Assembly (NCBI GenBank): GCA_026126165.1
Contig: JAHCJR010000024.1
Span: 1-40,944 of the forward strand
Length of the DNA: 40,944 nt
Reading direction: 5' to 3'
Source: Alphaproteobacteria bacterium
Lineage (GTDB): Bacteria > Pseudomonadota > Alphaproteobacteria > Ferrovibrionales > Ferrovibrionaceae
Shown: in pieces, positions 1 to 6,776 of the stretch
Numbering within the stretch: position 1 is the stretch's first letter
How the letters are laid out: every line of letters begins with the position of its first letter
Notes under the pieces: generated by a model
What the model was told of the DNA's origin: nothing
Databases searched by the model: none
What the model saw: the letters and a program-made list of their open reading frames with translations, nothing else
Program-made: the position numbers and the translations under genes

Positions 1-74
1 TCATGACCGAGGAACTGGACGGCCTGAAGGTCACCTTGCCGGCCGCCACGCGCAACATGATGGTGGACAAGTAA
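1..74 (+). CDS. fdx: 2Fe-2S ferredoxin, C-terminal fragment
   Basis: This is the last 24 or so codons of a gene that begins before the window and ends at TAA 72-74. The visible tail contains [10 protein letters not shown] and then ATRNMMVDK. It matches the end of ISC-type 2Fe-2S ferredoxins, where the sequence after the last cluster cysteine reads like CQI.(L/M)T.ELDGL.V.LP. These ferredoxins donate electrons during iron-sulfur cluster assembly in the cytoplasm. The cluster cysteines lie outside the window, so the call rests on the tail and on iscX lying 23 bases downstream on the same strand, the usual order in isc operons. Confidence 0.72.
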   Translation, partial: MTEELDGLKVTLPAATRNMMVDK

Positions 75-97
75 CGCGCCGCACCGGGGGAACAGCC

Positions 98-298
98 ATG
101 GGATTGAAATGGACCGACGTGATCGACATCGCGATCGAGCTGTCCGAACGGCACCCCGACGTGGATGTGGTCAATATCCGCTTCACCGATCTCCATAAAT
201 GGGTCTGCGAACTGCCGGACTTCGACGACGATCCGAAACGCTCCAACGAGAAGATCCTCGAAGCGATCCAGATGGCCTGGCTCGACGAGAAGGACTGA
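98..298 (+). CDS. iscX: Fe-S assembly protein IscX
   Basis: The 66-residue acidic protein has the full IscX pattern: MGLKWTD at the start, a helix with DIAIELSE, the [16 protein letters not shown] core, LPDFDDDP and a final [10 protein letters not shown]. IscX is a small winged-helix-like protein that binds the cysteine desulfurase IscS and iron and tunes cluster assembly. Length is typical of the family. The ATG follows a GGGGGAA ribosome site by about seven bases. The gene probably shares a transcript with the ferredoxin gene upstream. It ends only eight bases before the stop codon of the convergent cupin gene, with no obvious terminator hairpin between them. Confidence 0.93.
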   Translation: MGLKWTDVIDIAIELSERHPDVDVVNIRFTDLHKWVCELPDFDDDPKRSNEKILEAIQMAWLDEKD

Positions 299-306
299 AC
301 CGGCTT

Positions 307-621
307 TTACGATCCGTTTTTCAGTTCGATCTCGATGAAGGCGAACGGAAACGGGTTGTCGTTGATCACGTCGTGCTCGACGCCGGTCTGCCGCGCATAG
401 GAACGCCCGGCGACCAGTTCGGCATGCTGTTCGCCCGCCTCCGACGAGATGAGCAGGCGGCCGGTCGTGAGCGGCACCACCACATAATCCATGCCATGGC
501 GGTGCCAGCCGGTATGCGCGCCGGGCGCGAAGCGCCACTCCGTGACCACGACCCGCTCGGTCTCCAATTGCCTGATCCCCTCGGCGAGGGGCCGTCCTGC
601 GTGGCTGTCTCTGTCCGTCAT
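307..621 (-). CDS. Small single-domain cupin protein
   Basis: This 104-residue protein is one cupin barrel. The metal-binding half-motif GWHRHGMDY lies at residues 38-46 (His40, His42) and a second His is at 83 in GVEHDV. Small cupins of this kind act as metal-dependent dioxygenases, isomerases or ligand-binding proteins; the substrate cannot be read from the sequence. Its ATG overlaps the stop of the reductase gene upstream (ATGA, 618-621), so the two are translationally coupled. That suggests it belongs to the oxidative aromatic pathway of this island. An alternative is a mannose-6-phosphate-isomerase-like cupin with no link to aromatics. Confidence 0.8.
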   Translation of the reverse strand: MTDRDSHAGRPLAEGIRQLETERVVVTEWRFAPGAHTGWHRHGMDYVVVPLTTGRLLISSEAGEQHAELVAGRSYARQTGVEHDVINDNPFPFAFIEIELKNGS

Positions 622-1903
622 TGTCCGACCTCGTCCCTGCCGGCGAGAACCCGCTCGATGTCGCGTCGGCGCACGAGCTTGACGCGCGGTGCCTCGCTGC
701 CCGTCGCGGCCTGCATCTCCGCCGCCTCGATCCGCGTCCAGTCGGCGAAGCAGACCGGGCGCACGCCGCGCGCCGCCAGACGTCGGTCCAGTCCGCCCGG
801 CCCAGGTTTGGCCTGATCGGCCATCACCTCCGCGAGCAGCCGTTCGGCCAGTTCCGCCGAATCGCCGCGGTTGGTGGCAATCACGCCAGACGGGCCGCGC
901 CTTGCCCAGCCTACGACATAAAGGCCAGGCGCGACCACGCCGTCCTTGTTCGCCACGATGCCGCGCGCTTCGTCAAGGGGCACATCCCGCAGCGGTCCGC
1001 AGCGATAGCCGATGCAGCTCACCACGAGGTCGGCGCCGATCCGGCACGGACCGCCCGGGCCTTCGAGCAGAAGCCCGTCGTCCGTTATCTCGCGGGGAAC
1101 GGCGTGGAAGCGAAAATGAATGCGGACCGGCCGGTCATCCTCCGCAAGCTGGGCGAAGCCGCGCAGGGTGGCGAGGTTTGCTTCCCTGACTTTGCGCAGC
1201 GCCGGATCGGCCTCGCTGACCCCCTCCGGCAGGTCTTCCGGCCGCACGACCGGACGAGCGCGTTCGAGACGGCAAACTCCGCCAGTTCCTTGGGCGTCAT
1301 CGCGATCTGGTGCGGACCGCGCCGCCCTAGGATATGGATATGCCGCACATTGCTGGTCGCCAGCGCGGCGCGGGCGTGCGCGACGATATCGCTGCCCGCG
1401 AATTCCGCCGGCGTCTTGGCGAGGACGCGGACGACGTCGATGGCGACATTGCCGTTGCCGATCACCGCGACGCTCCGCACGCCGCCCATTTCCACAGGCA
1501 GGTCGGCGAAGTCCGGATGAGCGTTGTACCAGCCGACGAAGGCCGCCGAGCCAAAGACGTTGCTTCGGTCCTCGCCCGGGATGCCAAGGCGCCGGTCGAC
1601 GCTGGCGCCGCAGGCGAGCACGACCGCGTCATAATCCTCACCCAACTCCGCGAGGGCGATGTCGCGCCCCAGTTCGACCCCGCCGAGGAAGCGCAAACCC
1701 GGCTTTTGCAGCAGCCGGTCGAAGACGCGGGTCACGACCTTGGTGCCCTGGTGATCGGGCGCGACGCCATAGCGGACCAGCCCATAGGGCATGGGCAGGC
1801 GCTCGATCACGTCGATATGCGCATCGGGACGCTTGCGGGCGATGGCTTCCGCGCAGTAGAGGCCGGACGGCCCCGCCCCGATGATGGCAACGGTCAGGCT
1901 CAT
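618..1903 (-). pseudogene. FprA-type ferredoxin/flavodoxin-NADP reductase, frameshifted
   Basis: The reading frame is that of the adrenodoxin-reductase/FprA family of flavoproteins, which move electrons between NADPH and ferredoxin or flavodoxin. The first part shows the FAD motif GAGPSG near residue 10, PYGLVRYGVAPDH, the NADP motif GNGNVA, GRRGPHQIAMTPKEL, and then loses frame. The second part resumes in another frame with LERARPVVRPEDLP, LRKVREANL, VSCIGYR and GWARRGPSGVIATN. A single missing base near 1265-1277 explains the change; 1286 bases is not a multiple of three. Start taken at the ATG at 1901-1903, after AGGGGG. An ATG at 1951 is possible but has a poorer site. Either a true pseudogene or a sequencing error; every other family motif is intact. 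Confidence 0.8.
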
Positions 1904-2017
1904 TTGGTCCGCGCCCCCTGGTGCGGGCCCAGCGGAAATACGCTTTGGCATCTCTTGCAGGTCGTTTGGGTCATTGTGGGGAGCCCCGGTTCCGTTCCGC
2001 CAATTGACAGCGGAAAG

Positions 2018-2039
2018 TGATACAATACATTTGATACAA
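2018..2039. promoter_or_regulatory. Direct repeat TGATACAA, candidate operator
   Basis: TGATACAA occurs at 2018-2025 and again at 2032-2039, with six bases between, in an AT-rich patch 37 bases ahead of the PaaA-like gene. The start-to-start spacing is 14 bases. A TTGACA at 2004-2009 lies just upstream, though no well-spaced -10 box follows it. TTGTATCA/TGATACAA half-sites resemble those of GntR- or TetR-type regulators, but no such regulator gene is in the window. Function is inferred from position and repetition only. Confidence 0.35.
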
Positions 2040-2075
2040 CCAACAATTCTGCGTCATGTCGCGGGAGGCAGGCCG

Positions 2076-2894
2076 ATGCCGAAATTCAGGACATATGACA
2101 AGGGCGATCCGCTGCCGGACGACTACCGGAAAGCATTGATCAATCTCCTATCCTTTCAGGCGGACAGCGAATATGCGGGCGGTCAGCGGGTGGCCGAGAA
2201 TATCCGATTCGCGCCCCGGCCGGAGGAAGCCTATCGCCTCTCCAAGAAGGTGATGGAGGAATTTGGCCATGCCTACTATTGCTGGAACATTCTGGCCGAT
2301 CTCGGCGTCGATGTGGACGCGCGCCTGCGCGAGCTGCTTACGAACAAGGAAAACCCGGACCCGGCCAAGGTAAATGTCATCAACGGGTTCCGGCGCGAGA
2401 ACTGGTCGCACTATTTCGATAGCTGGCAGGACGTGGCGCTCTTCTCCACCGTCGTCACCCCGGCGGCCGTCGCTTTCCTCGGGCAGTATCGCGAATGTTC
2501 CTACCTGCCCTGGGCGCGGGTCAACGTGCGCATCCACAAGGAGGAGCACGGGCACCTTGCCTTCGGCGTCTGGGCCGCCAAACGCTGCATCGAGTTCGGC
2601 GGCGAGAAAATGCGCGAGGACATGCAGGCGCGCGTGCCGAAATTCATGCGCATGGGTCTCGGCTTCTATGGCCGGCCATCGACCGGCAGGAACGCGTCCG
2701 CGATGTTCGATCAGTATTACGAATGGGGACTGAAGACGAAGAAGCCGGAGGAGCTTCAGGCGGAGTATATGGAGTTGATGTCGGAACGTCTGCGCGATGT
2801 CGGCCTGGAGGTGCCGCAGGGAGTCGAGGCCGATTACGACATGCGCATCGGCTACAACATGGACGAGCCGGCGCGCGCCGGCGCCGCCGAGTGA
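2076..2894 (+). CDS. PaaA-like diiron oxygenase subunit
   Basis: This 272-residue protein belongs to the PaaA_PaaC family of ferritin-like diiron proteins, best known from ring-1,2-phenylacetyl-CoA epoxidase. The alignable pattern with PaaA is clear by eye: DDYRKALI at the start, Glu32 in DSEYAG (helix 1), ExxH at 62-65 (EFGH), WQDVALF at 117-123, SYLPWAR, and ExxH at 157-160 (EHGH) in KEEHGH. Both ExxH metal motifs are intact, so it is probably the catalytic subunit. It is shorter than typical PaaA (about 310-330 residues). The usual third-helix acidic residue appears to be Thr128. The ATG follows GGGAGG by eight bases. It overlaps the next gene by four bases. Substrate unknown; an aryl- or arylacetyl-CoA is likely from the context. 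Confidence 0.82.
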   Translation: MPKFRTYDKGDPLPDDYRKALINLLSFQADSEYAGGQRVAENIRFAPRPEEAYRLSKKVMEEFGHAYYCWNILADLGVDVDARLRELLTNKENPDPAKVNVINGFRRENWSHYFDSWQDVALFSTVVTPAAVAFLGQYRECSYLPWARVNVRIHKEEHGHLAFGVWAAKRCIEFGGEKMREDMQARVPKFMRMGLGFYGRPSTGRNASAMFDQYYEWGLKTKKPEELQAEYMELMSERLRDVGLEVPQGVEADYDMRIGYNMDEPARAGAAE

Positions 2895-3322
2895 GCGCGG
2901 ACGGCTCTATCCGGCGGCCGGACGGAAAGGCCACGGTGTTCGACGAGGCGAAGAGCGTGCTGGCGCGGTTTGGCTACCGTACCCTGGGCGCCGACGAAGT
3001 CCGGGATGACTGGGCGGCCATGTGGGAGCTTCTGAAGGCTGATTTCCGAACCCGCGCCCGGCCCTTCATCGCCGATTTCGCCAGCCTGCGCGAGGCCGAG
3101 CGCGAGGCGGCGATCCGCTACATGGCCGCGCGGCTCGAAGCGGACCGGTTGCTCGAACGCTGCGAGGCGGCGCATGGGCGGCTCGCAGGCCAGGGGATCG
3201 ACGCGGCCGCGGTGGAAGCCTTTGCCAATGCGCGCGAGAGCTACGAGAACATGGTGCAGCGCTTCGGCGAGACGCGGGCGGAACTGGAAACGCTTCTGTC
3301 CGCCTCGGCTTCGCCCGGCTGA
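2891..3322 (+). CDS. Unknown helical protein coupled to the PaaA-like gene
   Basis: No family is recognised. The 143-residue product starts at a GTG that overlaps the stop of the PaaA-like gene (GTGA), so translation is coupled. It is rich in Ala, Arg and Glu and looks entirely helical, with long amphipathic stretches near residues 55-95 and 105-135. It has no signal peptide, membrane segment or cysteine pair. It does not resemble PaaB, PaaD or PaaE. Given the coupling it may be an accessory or effector subunit of the oxygenase, but that is inference. Confidence 0.7.
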   Translation: MSADGSIRRPDGKATVFDEAKSVLARFGYRTLGADEVRDDWAAMWELLKADFRTRARPFIADFASLREAEREAAIRYMAARLEADRLLERCEAAHGRLAGQGIDAAAVEAFANARESYENMVQRFGETRAELETLLSASASPG

Positions 3323-3392
3323 GCGTGTCTTGCCGGGATCGCGGCGCCCGCTATGATCGGCTCGTGATGACGGGAGGGAGAGGACACGCCTG

Positions 3393-4346
3393 ATGGCCAA
3401 GGCATTCGCATCGACGGCGGACCTCGCCGAGAAGAAGGTCAGGTTCGAGCGGCTTTCCGACAATGCCTACTCGTACTCGGCCGAGGGCGATCCCACCTCG
3501 GGCGTCATCATCGGTGACGACGCGGTCATGGTGATCGATACCCGATCGACACCGGTCGCTGCCCAGGACCTTATCCGCCGTGTGCGCGCCATCACCGACA
3601 AGCCGTTCAAGTACGTGGTGCTGACGCATTATCACGCCGTGCGCGTGCTTGGTGCCTCGGCCTACGGGGCGGAGCACATCATTGCCAGCGAAGGGACGCT
3701 CGAGCTGATCCGCGAACGCGGCCGGCAGGACTACAAGTCCGAGGTGGGCCGTTTCCCACGCCTGTTCGAAGGCGTGGAGAGCGTGCCGGGCCTCACCTGG
3801 CCGACGCTGGTCTTCAAGGAGCGCATGTCGCTCTGGCTCGGCTCGCTCGAAGTGCAGTTCCTGCATCTGGGACGTGGCCATACCAGGGGCGACATCGTCG
3901 TCTGGCTACCGTCGCAGCGCATCCTGTTCTCCGGCGATCTGGTGGAGAATGGCGCCACTCCCTACACGGGTGACGCCTATTTGCGCGAATGGCCGGAGAC
4001 GCTGGAGAGGCTCAAGGCGCTCAGGCCGCGTATGCTGGTTCCCGGAAGGGGGGATGCCTGCAAGTCCCCCGCCGCGGCGGCGAAAGCCATCGCCGGCACG
4101 CAGGACTTCCTGCGTTCGCTTGTAGCCGAGGTGCGCAAGGGCGTTCGCCGCAAGGAGGATCTCCGGCAGATTTTCCGGCGGGCGCATGGTGCCCTGGAAC
4201 CTCGTTTCGGACGCTGGGCGATTTTCGAGCATTGCATGCCCTTCGACGTGACGCGCTGCCATGACGAGCTGACCGGCCATGACGATCCGCGCATCTGGAC
4301 CGCGCGGCGCGACCGCGAAATGTGGCGCGCCCTGCAGGCCGAGTAG
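3393..4346 (+). CDS. MBL-fold protein with altered metal ligands
   Basis: The 317-residue protein has the metallo-beta-lactamase fold: strands ending in VMVIDTRS at 46-53, a THYH motif, GRGHTRGDIV at 161-169 with His163, and LFSGDLV with Asp182. The canonical HxHxDH reads H79-Y-H81-A-V83-R84, so the Asp and His of the second metal site are replaced by Val and Arg. The final PGHG is PGRG (Arg219). It could bind one metal or have lost hydrolysis. The C-terminal 90 residues are a basic helical extension. It follows the helical protein by 70 bases on the same strand and probably belongs to the same transcript. Thioester or lactone hydrolysis would fit the pathway, but activity is uncertain. Confidence 0.83.
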   Translation: MAKAFASTADLAEKKVRFERLSDNAYSYSAEGDPTSGVIIGDDAVMVIDTRSTPVAAQDLIRRVRAITDKPFKYVVLTHYHAVRVLGASAYGAEHIIASEGTLELIRERGRQDYKSEVGRFPRLFEGVESVPGLTWPTLVFKERMSLWLGSLEVQFLHLGRGHTRGDIVVWLPSQRILFSGDLVENGATPYTGDAYLREWPETLERLKALRPRMLVPGRGDACKSPAAAAKAIAGTQDFLRSLVAEVRKGVRRKEDLRQIFRRAHGALEPRFGRWAIFEHCMPFDVTRCHDELTGHDDPRIWTARRDREMWRALQAE

Positions 4347-4352
4347 GCCGCG

Positions 4353-4757
4353 ATGGCGGTTGGCAGACAGTTTCGCTCGCAGCTCGACGAATTGTTGGCG
4401 CCCATAGGCCGTATCTCGATCCGCGAGATGTTCGGCGGCGCCGGGATTTTCCACGAGGACGTCATGTTCGCGCTGGTGGCGGACGAGACGCTTTATCTGA
4501 AGGTGGACGATGCGACACGTCCTGACTTCGAGGCGGAGGGATCGCATGCCTTTGCCTACGAGACATCGAGCGGGCGGCGGCAGGTGATGAGCTACTACGA
4601 GGTTCCGGATCGTCTGTTCGACGAGCCGGACGAGTTTCTTGCCTGGGCGCGCATGGCCATCGCCTCCGCGCTCCGCGCCAGGCGCAGCCGCCCGCCCGCC
4701 CGCTCCGGCGCCAAGGGGCCGCTCAAGCGTCCTGCCCCGCGCGGCCGCCGGGCCTGA
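4353..4757 (+). CDS. TfoX/Sxy N-terminal domain protein
   Basis: Residues 1-105 form a TfoX N-terminal domain, recognisable by IREMFGGAGIFHEDVMFALV, LYLKVD and YYEVPD. The last 30 residues are a very basic Arg/Pro/Ala tail. Stand-alone TfoX_N proteins are common in proteobacteria and their role is mostly unknown; the competence role of full TfoX/Sxy should not be assumed here. The gene starts six bases after the MBL gene stop and so is likely its last operon mate. The sequence gives no direct link to aromatic degradation. Confidence 0.85.
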   Translation: MAVGRQFRSQLDELLAPIGRISIREMFGGAGIFHEDVMFALVADETLYLKVDDATRPDFEAEGSHAFAYETSSGRRQVMSYYEVPDRLFDEPDEFLAWARMAIASALRARRSRPPARSGAKGPLKRPAPRGRRA

Positions 4758-4783
4758 AGCGCGCTCTTGATGACCCTTACCCT

Positions 4784-4814
4784 GTCCCTCTCCCGCTCGG
4801 GCGGGAGAGGGGAC
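4784..4814. repeat. REP-like GC-rich palindrome
   Basis: The arms GTCCCTCTCCCGC (4784-4796) and GCGGGAGAGGGGAC (4801-4814) are complementary around a TCGG loop, with one bulged base. The motif CCCTCTCCCGC..GCGGGAGAGGG is familiar as an extragenic palindrome dispersed through many alphaproteobacterial genomes. It sits between convergent genes, where it could also act as a transcription barrier. No T-run follows on either strand. Only one copy was noticed in the window. Confidence 0.6.
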
Positions 4815-4890
4815 GACACGTCTTCTTCCATCGGAACGAGAAGCAGCGGCTCCTACTGCTCCTCCCTCTGGGCTTGAGTCGCGAAGCGGA

Positions 4891-5112
4891 TCAAGTGGTC
4901 GGGGCGTGGGCTTCTCCCACGCCCTTGCGCGCCAGTTCCATGGCCTCGGCGATCACCTGTTCGTCGCCGATATGGTTGGCGAGGATGAGCACGAGCTTGG
5001 CGTTCAGGAGCTGGCTTTCCGCCTCGCTCAGGCCGTCATGCAGGCGGATGAGGCGTTCGTAGAAGCCGTCGGCATCGGCGATATTCGCAGCGAGCGAAAG
5101 ATGCTTCGTCAT
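4891..5112 (-). CDS. DUF2783 protein
   Basis: This 73-residue protein matches the DUF2783 family, with DADGFYERLIRLHDGLS, LNAKLVLILANHIGD and VIAEAMELARKG as conserved blocks. Family members are usually encoded next to FAD-dependent aromatic hydroxylases. Here its ATG overlaps the monooxygenase stop codon (5109-5112), so the two are translationally coupled. It is the last gene of the six-gene minus-strand operon. The biochemical role of DUF2783 is unknown; a small partner or stabiliser of the flavoprotein is plausible. Confidence 0.85.
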   Translation of the reverse strand: MTKHLSLAANIADADGFYERLIRLHDGLSEAESQLLNAKLVLILANHIGDEQVIAEAMELARKGVGEAHAPTT

Positions 5113-6773
5113 GCCTTGTCCTCCATGCCGAGCGCGCGCGCCAGCGCCTGGGCGATAGCGGGGAATGAAGGGGTGCGCCAGCGTGCGGCCACGTGCTGGT
5201 CGGGTCGGATCAGGTAGGCGGTTCCCGTTTGCGCGGCGAAGGCTTCATGCACCGATCCATCGTCATCCCGAAGCGTGCGGACCGGCCCGGTGGCGGCATC
5301 GCGCGCGACGAGAAGCGGTTCGATACCGGGGGCGGGCATGACCGGGAGGTTTTCGAGGAGAGATGCGAGGCCAGGCGGGATCGCGGCCGCTTCGCCGAGA
5401 AAGATCAGCAGCCGGAACCCTCCGCCAAGATGGTGGAGCAGGAATCCGTCCGGTGCGGCGAGCGCGAGATTTGGACAGGGCGCGCCGGTCGGCGGGCCGC
5501 CTGCCCAAGGCTCGCCATCCGGTGTGGAAAGCGGCGAATCCGTATGGATGGTCGGGGTGGAAAGCCGGCCGCTATTGACCAGCGCGCGTGCGAAGGGGGC
5601 ATCGGCGGCCAGATGCAGGACGGCATCGCGCAAGGTGCGGCTCGCCGGCGTCCGCGGCGTGAGGAAATCGGTGGTGCGGCTGGTGATACGGATATTCTCG
5701 TCCGCAGCCTGGCCCCGTTCGGCATCGTAGGAGTCGAGCAGCCGGTCGGGGGCCAGGCCCCTGATGACGTAGGCGAGCTTCCAGGCGAGGTTTTCCGCAT
5801 CCTGGATGCCACTGTTGCCGCCGCGGGCGCCGAAGGGCGAGACCTGGTGCGCGGCATCGCCGGCGAAGATCACGCGTCCATGCCGGAAGCGGGCCAGGCG
5901 CCGGGCCTGGAACGTGTAGATGCTCACCCAGGTGATCTCCATCGGATGGTCGCCCAGCATCGCCCTGACCCGCGGCAGGACCCGTTCCGGGCGCTTCTCC
6001 GCCTCGCGGTCGATGTTCCAGCCAAGCTGGAAATCGACCCGCCACATGCCAAGCCCCTGCTTGTGGCAAAGCGCGGTGTCGCCGCCGCCGAACTCGGGCT
6101 GGAACCAGAAGCGCCGGTCCGCATTGGGCAGTTCGGCATGGACATCGACATCGGCGATGAGGAAGTGGTCCTCGAAAACCCGGCCGGTGAAATCCAGGCC
6201 GAGCGCGCGCCGGACGCTGGAACGCGCGCCATCGGCCGCCACCACCCAGTCCGCCTCCATCCGGTAGGGACCGGCCGGCGTCTCGACCGCAATGCGCACA
6301 TGGTCCGGCGCCGGCTCGACGCCGCTCACGCGGTTGAGCCAGCGCATCTCGATCAGCGGCTGACGCGCCACCGCCTCGTGCAGGAATTCCTCCGCGAGAT
6401 ACTGTTGCAGGTTGGTGAAGGCGGGGAACTCCTGCGGTCCCTGCGGCTGCAGGCCGAACTGGTAGAGCTCCCGCGCGCCATGAAAGACCCGCCCCGTGTT
6501 CCAGGTATATCCGCTCGCCACCATGCGCGCGGCGACGCCGTGTCGATTCAGAATCTCGAGCGAACGTTTCGACCAGCACAGCGCCCGGCTGCCCTCGCTC
6601 ACCGTGTCGGCTTCCTCGAGGATCGTCGAAGGGATGCCATGGGCGGCCAGTTCGAGGGCGCAGGTCAGTCCGACCGGCCCGCCACCGACGATGGCCACGC
6701 CGCCCCGCCCGGCCTTGCCCTGCTGCTCCGGCGCCGGGCGGAAAGGGCGGCGGCGATAGGCGTGGGCCGGCAA
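5109..6773 (-). CDS. FAD-dependent aromatic monooxygenase (MhpA-like)
   Basis: The 554-residue product is a class A flavoprotein hydroxylase. It shows the FAD Rossmann motif GGGPVG at 30-35, the DG motif at 181-182 (DGARSS) that contacts FAD and NAD(P)H, and the GD motif at 305-306 (FAGDAAHQVSPFGARG). Length fits the MhpA/PheA group, which includes 3-(3-hydroxyphenyl)propionate hydroxylase and carries a thioredoxin-like C-terminal domain. Such enzymes use NAD(P)H and O2 to hydroxylate phenolic rings. It starts three bases after the stop of the CoA-ligase gene and is coupled to the DUF2783 gene. Its presence means the pathway probably includes a hydroxylated ring or a phenolic side-substrate. 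The exact substrate is not readable. Confidence 0.87.
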   Translation of the reverse strand: MPAHAYRRRPFRPAPEQQGKAGRGGVAIVGGGPVGLTCALELAAHGIPSTILEEADTVSEGSRALCWSKRSLEILNRHGVAARMVASGYTWNTGRVFHGARELYQFGLQPQGPQEFPAFTNLQQYLAEEFLHEAVARQPLIEMRWLNRVSGVEPAPDHVRIAVETPAGPYRMEADWVVAADGARSSVRRALGLDFTGRVFEDHFLIADVDVHAELPNADRRFWFQPEFGGGDTALCHKQGLGMWRVDFQLGWNIDREAEKRPERVLPRVRAMLGDHPMEITWVSIYTFQARRLARFRHGRVIFAGDAAHQVSPFGARGGNSGIQDAENLAWKLAYVIRGLAPDRLLDSYDAERGQAADENIRITSRTTDFLTPRTPASRTLRDAVLHLAADAPFARALVNSGRLSTPTIHTDSPLSTPDGEPWAGGPPTGAPCPNLALAAPDGFLLHHLGGGFRLLIFLGEAAAIPPGLASLLENLPVMPAPGIEPLLVARDAATGPVRTLRDDDGSVHEAFAAQTGTAYLIRPDQHVAARWRTPSFPAIAQALARALGMEDKA

Positions 6774-6776
6774 GGG

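Noticed and set aside
618-1951. Programmed frameshift in the reductase gene
   Set aside because: No slippery heptamer or downstream structure was seen at the junction, and the family is not known for recoding; mutation or sequencing error is simpler.
2004-2026. TTGACA with TACAAT as a sigma-70 promoter for the PaaA-like gene
   Set aside because: The spacer is only 11 bases, too short for a standard promoter, so only the repeat was kept as a candidate site.
1881-2075. Upstream extension of the PaaA-like gene to 1881
   Set aside because: It runs back through the promoter region and the reductase start on the other strand; the ATG at 2076 has a good GGGAGG site and gives the family N-terminus.
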